64,000 nt of DNA, taken from the NCBI GenBank assembly GCA_018660685.1, contig JABJJW010000009.1:1-64000 (forward strand), in the 5' to 3' direction. Shown piece after piece: positions 1 through 9,300 of the stretch; positions within the stretch are counted from its first letter, which is position 1, and every line of letters starts with the position of its first letter. The notes beneath the pieces are model-generated. The model saw only the letters and a program-made list of their open reading frames with translations, had not been told where the DNA came from and made no database searches. This DNA comes from Flavobacteriales bacterium (GTDB lineage: Bacteria > Bacteroidota > Bacteroidia > Flavobacteriales_G > Salibacteraceae). The position numbers and the translations under genes are program-made.

Positions 1-255
1 CAGGATCACGAAGTAATCCTGCTCCTAAACTGATGATAAAAAGCCCAGAGCAAGTATGGCTTGCATGGGCGAAGTCCAATGCTCGGTCTAGACAGGATCA
101 CGAACAGAGCGAGTAATCCGAGACTGATTAGGAAATTAGACAATTAGCTGATTGATAGAAATAGATCAAAGCATGGCTTGCATGGGCGAAGTCCAATGCT
201 CGGTCTAGATAGGATCACGATGTAATCCAATATCTTCACTCTCTAATTCACCAAT
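1..255. repeat. Intergenic repeat region upstream of prmA
   Basis: No gene is visible here. A 48-bp unit occurs twice in direct orientation, at 56-103 and 173-220, with one mismatch, and the spacing is 117 bp start to start. Each copy ends in the core ggatcacga, and that core also appears alone at 2-10. All three cores are followed at varying distance by taatcc. GGATCAC...GTAATCC can fold into a short imperfect hairpin, and gcatgggc...gtccaatgc inside the 48-mer can form a second one. The left edge of the window cuts the array, so the true copy number is unknown. This looks like a lineage-specific structured intergenic repeat, not a CRISPR array. Confidence 0.75.
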
Positions 256-1080
256 TTGGACTACCAAGAAATCGCGCTCCGTTTTGAAAGTGATCTGTTT
301 CCCGAAATCCTCGAAGCAGAACTTGCCGAAATTGGCTTTGACAGCTTCACTTCTAATCGAGACACACTCAAAGCATATATCCCAGCATCGGAATTCGATC
401 CCGATTTGTTGGAGGCCATTCTGACGGCATACAGGGAAAACATCATCTCCAAGGAGATCCAGCAAATCGATCATCAAAACTGGAATGAACTCTGGGAGTC
501 CAATTACGATCCCGTTACTGTCGATGACAAAATATTCATAGGCGCTCCATTCCATCAAGTGCCTGATGGATTCGAGAATAATATCATCCTAGAACCGAAC
601 ATGAGTTTCGGCACAGGACATCACCCGACCACGCACATGATGCTCCGAACACTTTCCACGATGGATATTATGGGCAAGTCACTATTTGACTTTGGCGCCG
701 GCAGCGGAATCTTGTGCATCTATGCCGATCAGCGGGGAGCAAATGGATTTGGTGTTGAAATTGACGAACATGCGGCGCAAGCAGCAAATGAGAACCTAAA
801 CCTCAACAAGTGCGAATCATTCCACATAGTGGCCGGCGGTATTGAGGAGGCCGCGGAACGAAAGGTCGACATCATTGTTGCTAATATTAACCGTAACGTC
901 ATTGAAGAATCTGCGAATAAGCTCCGAGCAATAATCGAAGACGGAGGCACTCTCCTTTGCGCTGGATTCCTCAACTCCGACACTCCCGCCCTTACTTCGT
1001 TTCTCGAAGCCAATCGTTTTGAGAAGAGTGGCGAACTCAGCGACGGTGAATGGACTTTGCTTAAATTCATCGCTTCTTGA
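256..1080 (+). CDS. prmA: Ribosomal protein L11 methyltransferase
   Basis: This is an S-adenosylmethionine-dependent cytoplasmic methyltransferase that modifies ribosomal protein L11. It has 274 residues, a usual length for PrmA. The N-terminal substrate-recognition part is followed by the catalytic half with FGTGHHPTT, the SAM-binding motif DFGAGSG and the NINRN active-site loop, all typical of the family. The start is a TTG: an in-frame TAA lies at 244-246 and there is no ATG between it and conserved sequence. Its stop overlaps the next gene's TTG start in a TTGA tetranucleotide, suggesting translational coupling. In many Bacteroidota prmA sits beside tpiA and clpS; here clpS is about 11 kb downstream and tpiA is inverted. 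Confidence 0.95.
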   Translation: MDYQEIALRFESDLFPEILEAELAEIGFDSFTSNRDTLKAYIPASEFDPDLLEAILTAYRENIISKEIQQIDHQNWNELWESNYDPVTVDDKIFIGAPFHQVPDGFENNIILEPNMSFGTGHHPTTHMMLRTLSTMDIMGKSLFDFGAGSGILCIYADQRGANGFGVEIDEHAAQAANENLNLNKCESFHIVAGGIEEAAERKVDIIVANINRNVIEESANKLRAIIEDGGTLLCAGFLNSDTPALTSFLEANRFEKSGELSDGEWTLLKFIAS

Positions 1081-4000
1081 TACGAAACCTAGTTATATCC
1101 TTAAGCCTCATCCTAGCATTTGGATTGGAGTTGAGCGCACAAGCGTTCAAAGAATTTGCGGGTGAAGATGTCTTTCTTGAAGAATTAGAGGCTCAAATGG
1201 TAGAGCGAGCAGTTGGAGACGCCAAAAAGACGAATAAGGAACTGCATGAGCAATTCACCGAAATGTGGGTTGAACTCAATGTACTTAACCCTTCCCAAAA
1301 GACGAGGATTTTCAATGCTTCAAATACCATCCTGAAAAGAAGGCTTGCAGTGATCCCAGGAGTTCGTGACTACATCGTGACCGTTATGGACATTGCTAAC
1401 TCACCACTCGGATTAAGTGCCTTTGAAGAATGGCACCGTACAGTTGACGCAATCCTTGAGCTAAGATCGGTGCGGAAAGAGTTTGCTCGTTACATGGACT
1501 TTAGCGCAGCTTTATTCTCGGACAATGTCGTTTACAAGTCTCCTTCTGTTCAATGGATCAGTGATAGTCCGAACTTTTCGTTTCAACTCGAAGATGGCAA
1601 GCCAAAACTCATCTTTCCAGAACTCAATTTGAAATGCGAGGCCAAGCGCTCGGATGGACATATCAAAAACACCAGCGGCGTCTATTATCCGCTTGACGGA
1701 AAGTGGATTGGCAAAAACGGCCTCGTAACTTGGGAGCGAGCAGGTCTTGATCCGAATAAAGTCTACGCAATTATCAATGAATATGACATGCTCATGAAGT
1801 TTTCCAACTTCGACGCAGACTCAGTCACATTCTATAATACAGACTACTTTGACACTCCTTTGCTCGGCCGTCTTGAAGATAAGGTCCAAGCTAATGTCAC
1901 CCCGGAAAACGCTTCATTTCCATACTTCATTTCATACAGTAAGCGATTAAGAATCGCCAACATCGATAGAGGAGTGGATTACGAAGGCGGTTTTTCACAG
2001 AAAGGGGCCCGTTTTATTGCAAGTGGATCTGAAAAGGACCCTGCGATATTGGTTTTTCACTTAAATGATAAGCCATTTTTGGAGGTGAATTCAATGAGTT
2101 TCAGCATCAAGGATGACAGGATTATTTCCACGAATGCTGCGATTAGATTCTCCCTTCATGAAGACTCAATTTATCACCCTGGTCTTGACTTCAAGTACTT
2201 CAGAAAAGATCGTATTGTGAATTTGTACAAGGCTGATGAAGGCCTTCAAAAGGCTCCGTACTTTGATAGCTATCATGGCATTGACATACACACAGAGTTA
2301 GTACAATGGAAAATTGACCAACCGCGAATCACTTTCGGGACTATACCGAACAGCTCTGACAACCGGGCAATGTTTGAGTCCGACTTCTACTTCCGAGCTG
2401 GCAGATTTGATCAATTAATGGCTCTGAGCATGAACCACCCAATGGTGATGATAAAAAACTGTTTTGAGGAAAAAGAAGTCGACGTGCTTACAGATCGAGA
2501 AGTGGCATCCTGTATGCACTCAAGCTTAACAGACGCCCAAGTAACCCTTCTCAACTACACCAATTTGGGGCTGGTTAAGTACAATATCAAAACAGGTAAA
2601 GTGAGGTCAACCGACCGATTGTACCATTATGTAAGAGCAAAGTCCGAAAAGGAAGACTACGATGTAATTCAAATCGCCTCAGACATCGGCACAATGGAGA
2701 ATGCAAGTCTCGATTTGGTTGACGAGGTTTTTAAACTCAAGATGAACGGCATTCGAAATATTACGGTATCTGACTCGCATCAGGTGGTCATTTACCCTAA
2801 AGATGGAACGATCACCATGAAGAAGGATAAGGACTTCGATTTTTCTGGTGTCGTAAGGGCGGGTCGCTTGGAGTACTTCGGAAACAATTTTGAATTCCTC
2901 TACAATGATTTCAAAATGGAAATGCCCAACATCGACTCCATCAGGCTCATTGTCTCTACTGATCAAAAGACAGCTGGAGGAAAAGAACGTCTCGCGAGGG
3001 TGAGTACAGTGATTGAAGATGTTGAAGGAACTCTAGAAATTGATCACCCAAAGAATAAGTCTGGACTCGAAGAACTGGAGCAGTATCCAATCTTTACTAG
3101 TCATAAGAAGTCTTATGTCTACTATGATCGATCGAGCATCCAAAACAAAGCCTACCATCGAGATAATTTTTACTTCGAACTGGACCCATTCGTTTTTGAC
3201 AGTTTGGACAACTTCGAGAATAGACGAATCGATTTTGAAGGGCGTTTTGTCAGCGCCGACATATTCCCTGAATTCAGAGAGAGCTTAACGCTTCAAGAGG
3301 ATTATTCACTTGGATTCATTCGAAACACACCAAAGGATGGTTTCGATGTTTACCGTGGAAAAGGAGAATATCATGACACGATCAAACTCAGCCATGATGG
3401 ACTGAGAGGATCTGGAAAGTTAAAATACCTCACGAGCACGTCTAAATCTGACAACTTCTTATTTCTGCCCGAAGAGATGAAATGCATCGCTCAATCATTG
3501 GTCATTGATGAGCAAATGGGTCAAGTTGAGTATCCGCCTGCCACAGGAAAGGACATTATTGAGGATTGGCATCCCTATGACGATAATATGCACCTCGAAA
3601 CGGATGAAAATCCGTTTGTCATGTACGATGGCTCGGAATTAACAGGTAGCCTAGACTTATCGCCCGAAGAGCTACAAGGAGCAGGATTATTTGCATTTGA
3701 CAAAGCCGAATTAGAATCAGAATCATTCCATTTCAACTTTTCCGGGTTTGATAGTGACACGGCCGACTTCAAACTTCTTTCAGAGGTTTCAACTTTCGAA
3801 GGCTTGCAGTTCAGGACAAACAATGTTGAGGCACACGTCGACTTTGCAAAGAGGAAGGGTGTTTTCATTTCGAATGACGGAACTTCCATGATGGAATTCC
3901 CGAATAATCAATACGTCGCATTCATGGACCGTTTTACGTGGTATATGGACCAAGAGGCGATAGAATTATCAGGAGGCAAGGCTGACAAGAGCAATGCATC

Positions 4001-5540
4001 TGGAGCAATGCAGTATGAGGGATCAAGATTTATCTCCGTTCATCCAGACCAAGATTCACTGGAATTTTACTCTCCAGCCGCGCGATATGACTTAAGACGA
4101 AGTATTATCAAAGCAAAAGAAGTGGAATTCATCCAAGTTGCCGATGCATTAATCTATCCAGACAGTGGTTTCATTACTGTGCGAAGAAGAGCAAAAATGA
4201 AAACCCTCACTAACGCTCGCATTGTAGCTAATGCGATTACCAAGTACCACAAAATCGATAGCGCAACCATCGACATCTTCGCGAAAAGAGAGTACGTTGG
4301 AACCGGACTGTACACTTACAAAGACGCTAAAGGAAACAAGCAGCGAATTCGATTTCACAACATTAATGTCGACAGCACCGATCAAACTTATGCGAAGGGA
4401 GACATCTCCACAGAGAGGAATTTTACGCTGAGTCCGTATTTCGATTATAAAGGGAAAGTGCGCCTGAATGCCAGCGTTAAGGATTTAACATTCAACGGTA
4501 TGTCGAGAATTAAACATCAATGCGAGGCTTCTGTTTCTATGCATTGGTTCAAATTCAAGGCGGCAATTGATCCAGACGACATCTTCATACCGGTTGACAA
4601 AACCACATTTGATAAAGACGACAACTTGCTAAAAGCGTCATTGGTCCTCGATCCCGACACCGGGGCGATCTATACCACATTCATGTCTCCAAAACTTGAG
4701 GACAAGGATTACGATCTGTTACCTGCGACAGGATTCCTCACTTACAATACTGATGGGCAGGAATACCGGATATCGAACATCAATAAACTTGCTCAACAGA
4801 CTTTACCCGGGCAATATCTGAGTCTAGATGCTGAAGACTGCAAAGTATTTGGAGAAGGCAAACTCGGATTTGGATTCAATCCTGGTCAAGTGGACATCTC
4901 GACTGTTGGAAACATGAAGCACGACCTCAGCTCAAACGGCGTCGACCTCGATGTTATGCTTGTGCTTGACTTCTTCTTCGTTGACAAGGCAATTGATGAT
5001 ATGGCCAAGATCATGCAGGAGAACGCTATGGGCGAACCAATAAGTTTTGAACGAGAGACATATCAGCGTGGATTAGGAGAACTGATTGGCACTGACGAAG
5101 CAGATCGCCTTATTTCTCAAATAACATTGATAGGACAATTCAAAAAATTCCCTTCAGACCTCGAAAAGCATTTCTTTTTGACCGATGTTCAAATGAAATG
5201 GAATGCTGAGACAAACAGCTATCAATCGGTTGGAGATAAAATCGGAATTGGAAATATCGGCAAGCGTCAAATAAACGTGAAGGTGAAAGGAAAACTAGAA
5301 GTTGTGGTAGGGCGAATTCCTGAGATCAACCTGTACTTGGAAGCCGACAACGACACTTGGTATTACTTCAAATATTCAAGAAACATCATGCAAGCTTATT
5401 CTAGCATGGATGACTTCAATACAGCAATTGGAGATCTTAAGGCAGATAAGCGAAAGAAGAAGGTCGAAAAGGGTCAATCTCCTTACAGTTTTATGCTCTC
5501 GAGCAAGCGGCGACGTGACGACTTCGTGACTAAGTTTTAA
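1077..5540 (+). CDS. Large secreted protein of unknown function
   Basis: I do not recognise a named family. The 1487-residue product begins with a clear signal peptide (hydrophobic core, AQA-like cleavage near residue 23) and has no later membrane segment, so export to the periplasm or cell surface is likely. After a helical N-terminal part (to about residue 150) the rest is rich in alternating hydrophobic/polar and aromatic residues, in keeping with long beta-strand repeats of the OstA/TamB kind. That is an impression, not a domain hit. The C-terminus is basic and Ser-rich and does not look like a Por secretion tail. Translation probably starts at TTG 1077 inside a TTGA overlap with prmA, because the signal peptide begins at once and no ATG precedes it. 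Confidence 0.85.
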   Translation: MIRNLVISLSLILAFGLELSAQAFKEFAGEDVFLEELEAQMVERAVGDAKKTNKELHEQFTEMWVELNVLNPSQKTRIFNASNTILKRRLAVIPGVRDYIVTVMDIANSPLGLSAFEEWHRTVDAILELRSVRKEFARYMDFSAALFSDNVVYKSPSVQWISDSPNFSFQLEDGKPKLIFPELNLKCEAKRSDGHIKNTSGVYYPLDGKWIGKNGLVTWERAGLDPNKVYAIINEYDMLMKFSNFDADSVTFYNTDYFDTPLLGRLEDKVQANVTPENASFPYFISYSKRLRIANIDRGVDYEGGFSQKGARFIASGSEKDPAILVFHLNDKPFLEVNSMSFSIKDDRIISTNAAIRFSLHEDSIYHPGLDFKYFRKDRIVNLYKADEGLQKAPYFDSYHGIDIHTELVQWKIDQPRITFGTIPNSSDNRAMFESDFYFRAGRFDQLMALSMNHPMVMIKNCFEEKEVDVLTDREVASCMHSSLTDAQVTLLNYTNLGLVKYNIKTGKVRSTDRLYHYVRAKSEKEDYDVIQIASDIGTMENASLDLVDEVFKLKMNGIRNITVSDSHQVVIYPKDGTITMKKDKDFDFSGVVRAGRLEYFGNNFEFLYNDFKMEMPNIDSIRLIVSTDQKTAGGKERLARVSTVIEDVEGTLEIDHPKNKSGLEELEQYPIFTSHKKSYVYYDRSSIQNKAYHRDNFYFELDPFVFDSLDNFENRRIDFEGRFVSADIFPEFRESLTLQEDYSLGFIRNTPKDGFDVYRGKGEYHDTIKLSHDGLRGSGKLKYLTSTSKSDNFLFLPEEMKCIAQSLVIDEQMGQVEYPPATGKDIIEDWHPYDDNMHLETDENPFVMYDGSELTGSLDLSPEELQGAGLFAFDKAELESESFHFNFSGFDSDTADFKLLSEVSTFEGLQFRTNNVEAHVDFAKRKGVFISNDGTSMMEFPNNQYVAFMDRFTWYMDQEAIELSGGKADKSNASGAMQYEGSRFISVHPDQDSLEFYSPAARYDLRRSIIKAKEVEFIQVADALIYPDSGFITVRRRAKMKTLTNARIVANAITKYHKIDSATIDIFAKREYVGTGLYTYKDAKGNKQRIRFHNINVDSTDQTYAKGDISTERNFTLSPYFDYKGKVRLNASVKDLTFNGMSRIKHQCEASVSMHWFKFKAAIDPDDIFIPVDKTTFDKDDNLLKASLVLDPDTGAIYTTFMSPKLEDKDYDLLPATGFLTYNTDGQEYRISNINKLAQQTLPGQYLSLDAEDCKVFGEGKLGFGFNPGQVDISTVGNMKHDLSSNGVDLDVMLVLDFFFVDKAIDDMAKIMQENAMGEPISFERETYQRGLGELIGTDEADRLISQITLIGQFKKFPSDLEKHFFLTDVQMKWNAETNSYQSVGDKIGIGNIGKRQINVKVKGKLEVVVGRIPEINLYLEADNDTWYYFKYSRNIMQAYSSMDDFNTAIGDLKADKRKKKVEKGQSPYSFMLSSKRRRDDFVTKF

Positions 5541-5577
5541 TCGAATTTTGACAGAATATTAAATTTGCGCCTCGATA

Positions 5578-6237
5578 GTGCTGACTTTACCAGTCATATC
5601 ATCTTTAATTCTTGCCTACGTCTTGGGCTCCATTCCAACTGCAGTTTGGATTGGCAAAGCCTTCTACGATATAGACGTCAGAGAATACGGTAGCGGCAAT
5701 GCTGGTGCCACGAATACTTTTCGTGTTTTAGGTAAAAAGGCTGGAATACCCGTTCTGCTGATCGATGCATTTAAAGGATTCGCAGCCGTATCCCTAGTTC
5801 ATCTCTTTACTGAGGAACCAATCAGCACAGAAGCTTTCGTTAATTATCAGCTCGGTTTAGGAATTGCGGCTGTAATTGGTCACATATTCCCACTATTCGC
5901 TGGATTCAGAGGAGGAAAAGGTATTGCGACGCTGTTAGGCCTGATGTTAGGAATACATCCAGAGGGAGCTTTGCTTGCCTTAGTTGTCTTCCTTCTAGTA
6001 TTTGCACTTACTCGGTTTGTATCGCTTGGATCGATGTCGGCGGCCATCAGTTTTCCGTTTCTAATTGTGCTCGTATTTCAAGCAACCGTGCCGAGTTTGA
6101 TCATTTTCTCCATGTTCGTAGCCATTCTGGTTTTAGTCACACATCAAAAGAATATTGAGCGATTAGTGCGTCGAGAGGAAAACAAAGCCAATATTTCAAT
6201 TAAGAATTTAATTCGCCAAGCCGGCGAAGACGACTGA
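5578..6237 (+). CDS. plsY: Glycerol-3-phosphate acyltransferase PlsY
   Basis: An inner-membrane enzyme that transfers acyl groups from acyl-phosphate to glycerol-3-phosphate, the first step of phospholipid synthesis. The 219 residues carry the PlsY signatures: GSIPTA near the N-terminus, the glycine-rich SGNAGATN loop and GFRGGKGIAT, within several hydrophobic segments. The start is GTG at 5578. The C-terminal extension beyond the last membrane segment is short and basic. It lies 37 bp after the large secreted protein and could be co-transcribed with it and prmA. Confidence 0.95.
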   Translation: MLTLPVISSLILAYVLGSIPTAVWIGKAFYDIDVREYGSGNAGATNTFRVLGKKAGIPVLLIDAFKGFAAVSLVHLFTEEPISTEAFVNYQLGLGIAAVIGHIFPLFAGFRGGKGIATLLGLMLGIHPEGALLALVVFLLVFALTRFVSLGSMSAAISFPFLIVLVFQATVPSLIIFSMFVAILVLVTHQKNIERLVRREENKANISIKNLIRQAGEDD

Positions 6238-6263
6238 TTCTCCCCTAACTTTACTCACATTTG

Positions 6264-6296
6264 TTTGCTGAAAAGACCTATTTGGCGGTGTTTTTG
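6264..6296 (+). promoter_or_regulatory. Candidate promoter of the 1901-aa gene
   Basis: TTTG at 6264-6267 is followed 21 bp later by TGTTTTTG at 6289-6296. This is the spacing of Bacteroidota -33/-7 elements, with one mismatch to TAnnTTTG. It would give a leader of roughly 45 bases before the TTG start at 6349. Weak evidence, by eye only. Confidence 0.25.
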
Positions 6297-6348
6297 CAAC
6301 TAGTCTTATTAGGATTTTTACCATCTGTTAGAAAACAGGACTACAAAT

Positions 6349-9300
6349 TTGAGCCTGAAGAATCATATCGTTGCGCTGACACTGGCGTTCGTTTCTGTGC
6401 TTCACGTGAGTGGACAAGAATCAGAGGAAGCTCTTCGAGAAAAGGCTGAAGCCTTATTCGAACAAGAGAATTTTCCAGAGGCATTTCCAATCTACTCGCA
6501 GCTACTGAGCCTTAAACTTCAGAGTCCTGAGTACAATTACCGATTTGGCGCCTGTCAACTTTTTACAATTCAAAACAAGGAAGAACCTCTTAAGTATCTT
6601 GACTTTGCTGTAAAGGCGGAAGAGCCACCCGCTCTCGCCTATTTCTACTATGGCTTAGGATTACATCTTAACTATCGATTTGATAAGGCGATTGAGCAGT
6701 ATCAGAAGTATAAGGAATTAGGTGCTACAAAGGACAAAATGTTCAAATTAGCCGATCGGTATATAAAACAATGTACGGACGGCAAGACGCTCGTTTCTAG
6801 CTTCACAGACATTTCAGTAGTCGAAGCGCAAGTCCTGCCTCGCCGAGAGTTCTACAGAAACTATGACTTGAGGGAGTTTGGAGGAAAAATCATCGTTAAA
6901 CCTGATGACTTTATGTCCGATGAGGACAAAAAGAGGGATGCACGCTTTCTAATGTACTTTCAAGAAAGTGCAGACTTAATCTACTACGCCTCCTATTCAG
7001 ACAAAAACGCCACGGGTAAGGATCTCTACTATATTCAAAAACTACCAACAGGTGGATGGAGCACTCCCAGCAAGCTGCCTGCTACGATTAATACTTCCTA
7101 TGATGAAGACTACCCATTCATCCATCCGGAGGGCGATGTACTCTACTTCGCCTCTAAGGGACACAACAGCATGGGTGGTTATGACATTTTCAAAAGCACT
7201 CGTCGTGGAGATGGAACTTGGACTCAGCCAGAGAACATGGAATTTGCGATCAACACTCCATGGGACGAATTCATGTTCATTTCTGACTTGGATGAAAAAC
7301 TAGCCTGGTTCGCATCAAATCGTGAAACAAGTAATCATGATGTCACTTTATACAAGATTGGCATCGATCGAGTGCCTTTAGACTTGACGTTGATCAAAGG
7401 AAATTTTCAAGCAGAAGGTTCGCGCAAGGCAAAAATCACCGTCCAGGATTTAACACAAAACAAAATTGTCGGTGTGTACCACTCTGAAAGGCAGTTTGGC
7501 GAATACATTTTGGATTTGCGTGGAAGTGGTAAGTACAAATTCATCGTTGAGGCACAAGAGAGTAATTCCATCCATGAAGGAATCGTTGAAATCCCTCGCG
7601 AAAAAGGCCTCAAACAATTCAAGCAAGAAATGATTCTCGCCGTTGATGGAGGCGAAGAAAAACTTCAAATCATAAACCACTTTGACGAAGAGCTTGATTC
7701 GGACGAAACACTTCTTACGGCTGATATTCTTAGACGCCAAGCAAGCCTTACGGTTAACAGTTCTGAAGACGAAGTGGTTCGAACCACTGAAATTCTCGAT
7801 GATGGAGTCGCTAGTTCTGGGAGCGTTACAGAAGGGAAGTCTCAGGAAGAGCTGATTGCAGAAGCGACAAACCTCACCTCAGAAATGGAAGGTGATGCGA
7901 AATTGCTCAATCAGAAGGCCGCCTATCTATATGACGTGGCCGTTGAGAAACAAAGTTCATCAGATCCTGAGCAAGTGGCAGAAGGTGCTATTGCTGCGGA
8001 GTTAGCTGGAGTCTATAAAATGGAAGCTGACAATCGGGGGACGGCTGCCGACCGCATGAACGGTTCATTGAGTACGCTAAGTTCTGGGGCGCTCGAAGAA
8101 GCCGCGTTCAATGCTCAATTCAATCAGCTGCAAGTTACTTCCTCCAACTATGATGAACTTTCAAAATTTGAGGATCGGGTACCGAATGAATTTGAACGTA
8201 GAATAGCTCCAACCTTGAGTGAGTATGAAGTGAAAGTCGAAGAAGTATCGACCCTAGAAGATGATCTCATCGAACTAGACAAGGAGATTGAGTATCTGAC
8301 TTCTGAAAAAGAAAACACCAAGGATGAAACCATGCAGGCTGAGTACCAAGCTCAGATTGATGAAGCTCAAGCCACAAAACCTGATAAACAAGCTTCTCAC
8401 GACAGAGCAACGGCCGAATTAGACGTACTCGAAGATTCAAAGGATAAAGCGAGTAATTATTTCACGATCGCAAAATCCTTGATGTTGAGCGCTGATGCTG
8501 GAGCCAGTGGCGTTGCGAACCTTGTAACAGCTGCTTCAATCAATACGATCCAAATCGCATTCACGACAGGAGCAGAAAACAATCCTGCATTGCTGGCAAT
8601 GATCGCCCCAACATTAGCGGAAGGCGCACTTGCACAGAGCGTCGCTGCAGGAAGAAAAGAAGACAGTCAATCTTCAGAGCCTAATGATACTTTCAATGCT
8701 CCAGCATCGATAGCAGGTACGGACGAACCAGCGTCACAAGGGACTCAAATCGATGAGCCTGAAACAACAACGGAACAACCAGCAGATGAAGTCGTGCAGT
8801 CAAGTGATCAAGACACTGATGTAAATGATCAAATTCAACAAATCGTTGGCTCGGAATCCGAACCAGAGATCGTTTCCGGCGACTACAATGCATTTTTCAA
8901 TACGGAAGTTGCCATGGCTGGAAATGCAGAAGATCCAGTAATTGCCGAAACAAGAAAAGCCGAGTTATATGATCAATGGGTAGATAATCTTCAATTTAGG
9001 ATTGACTCATTGGAAGGAGTTCAGCAGAGCGAAGACCTTTCTGAAGAACAGAATACTGTTATTAATGATCAACTTGCTTCGCTAGAATCAACAAAAGATG
9101 AGAAACTAGACCTTTCACTCAATTCGTATCAACGGATAGCAGAACTGAGCGATCAAGCGTCGTCTAGCGAAAGCGACGGCGGGGGCGATGGTCAAATCTC
9201 AGGAGTAGATTCTCCTGGAGGTGATGAATCAACCGGATCAGGTACTGAAGATTCTTCGCTTGTTGATGATAATACCCCAGCGCTATCGCTGGCAGATTTT

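Noticed and set aside
1-220. CRISPR array
   Set aside because: Only two full repeats, 48 bp long with a 69-bp gap, internal hairpins and no cas genes; the pattern fits an intergenic repeat family better.
205-558. 117-aa minus-strand ORF
   Set aside because: Antisense to prmA, which has clear motifs; no independent signal.
6261-6449. 62-aa ORF upstream of the 1901-aa gene
   Set aside because: Overlaps the signal peptide of the real gene in another frame and has no recognisable features.
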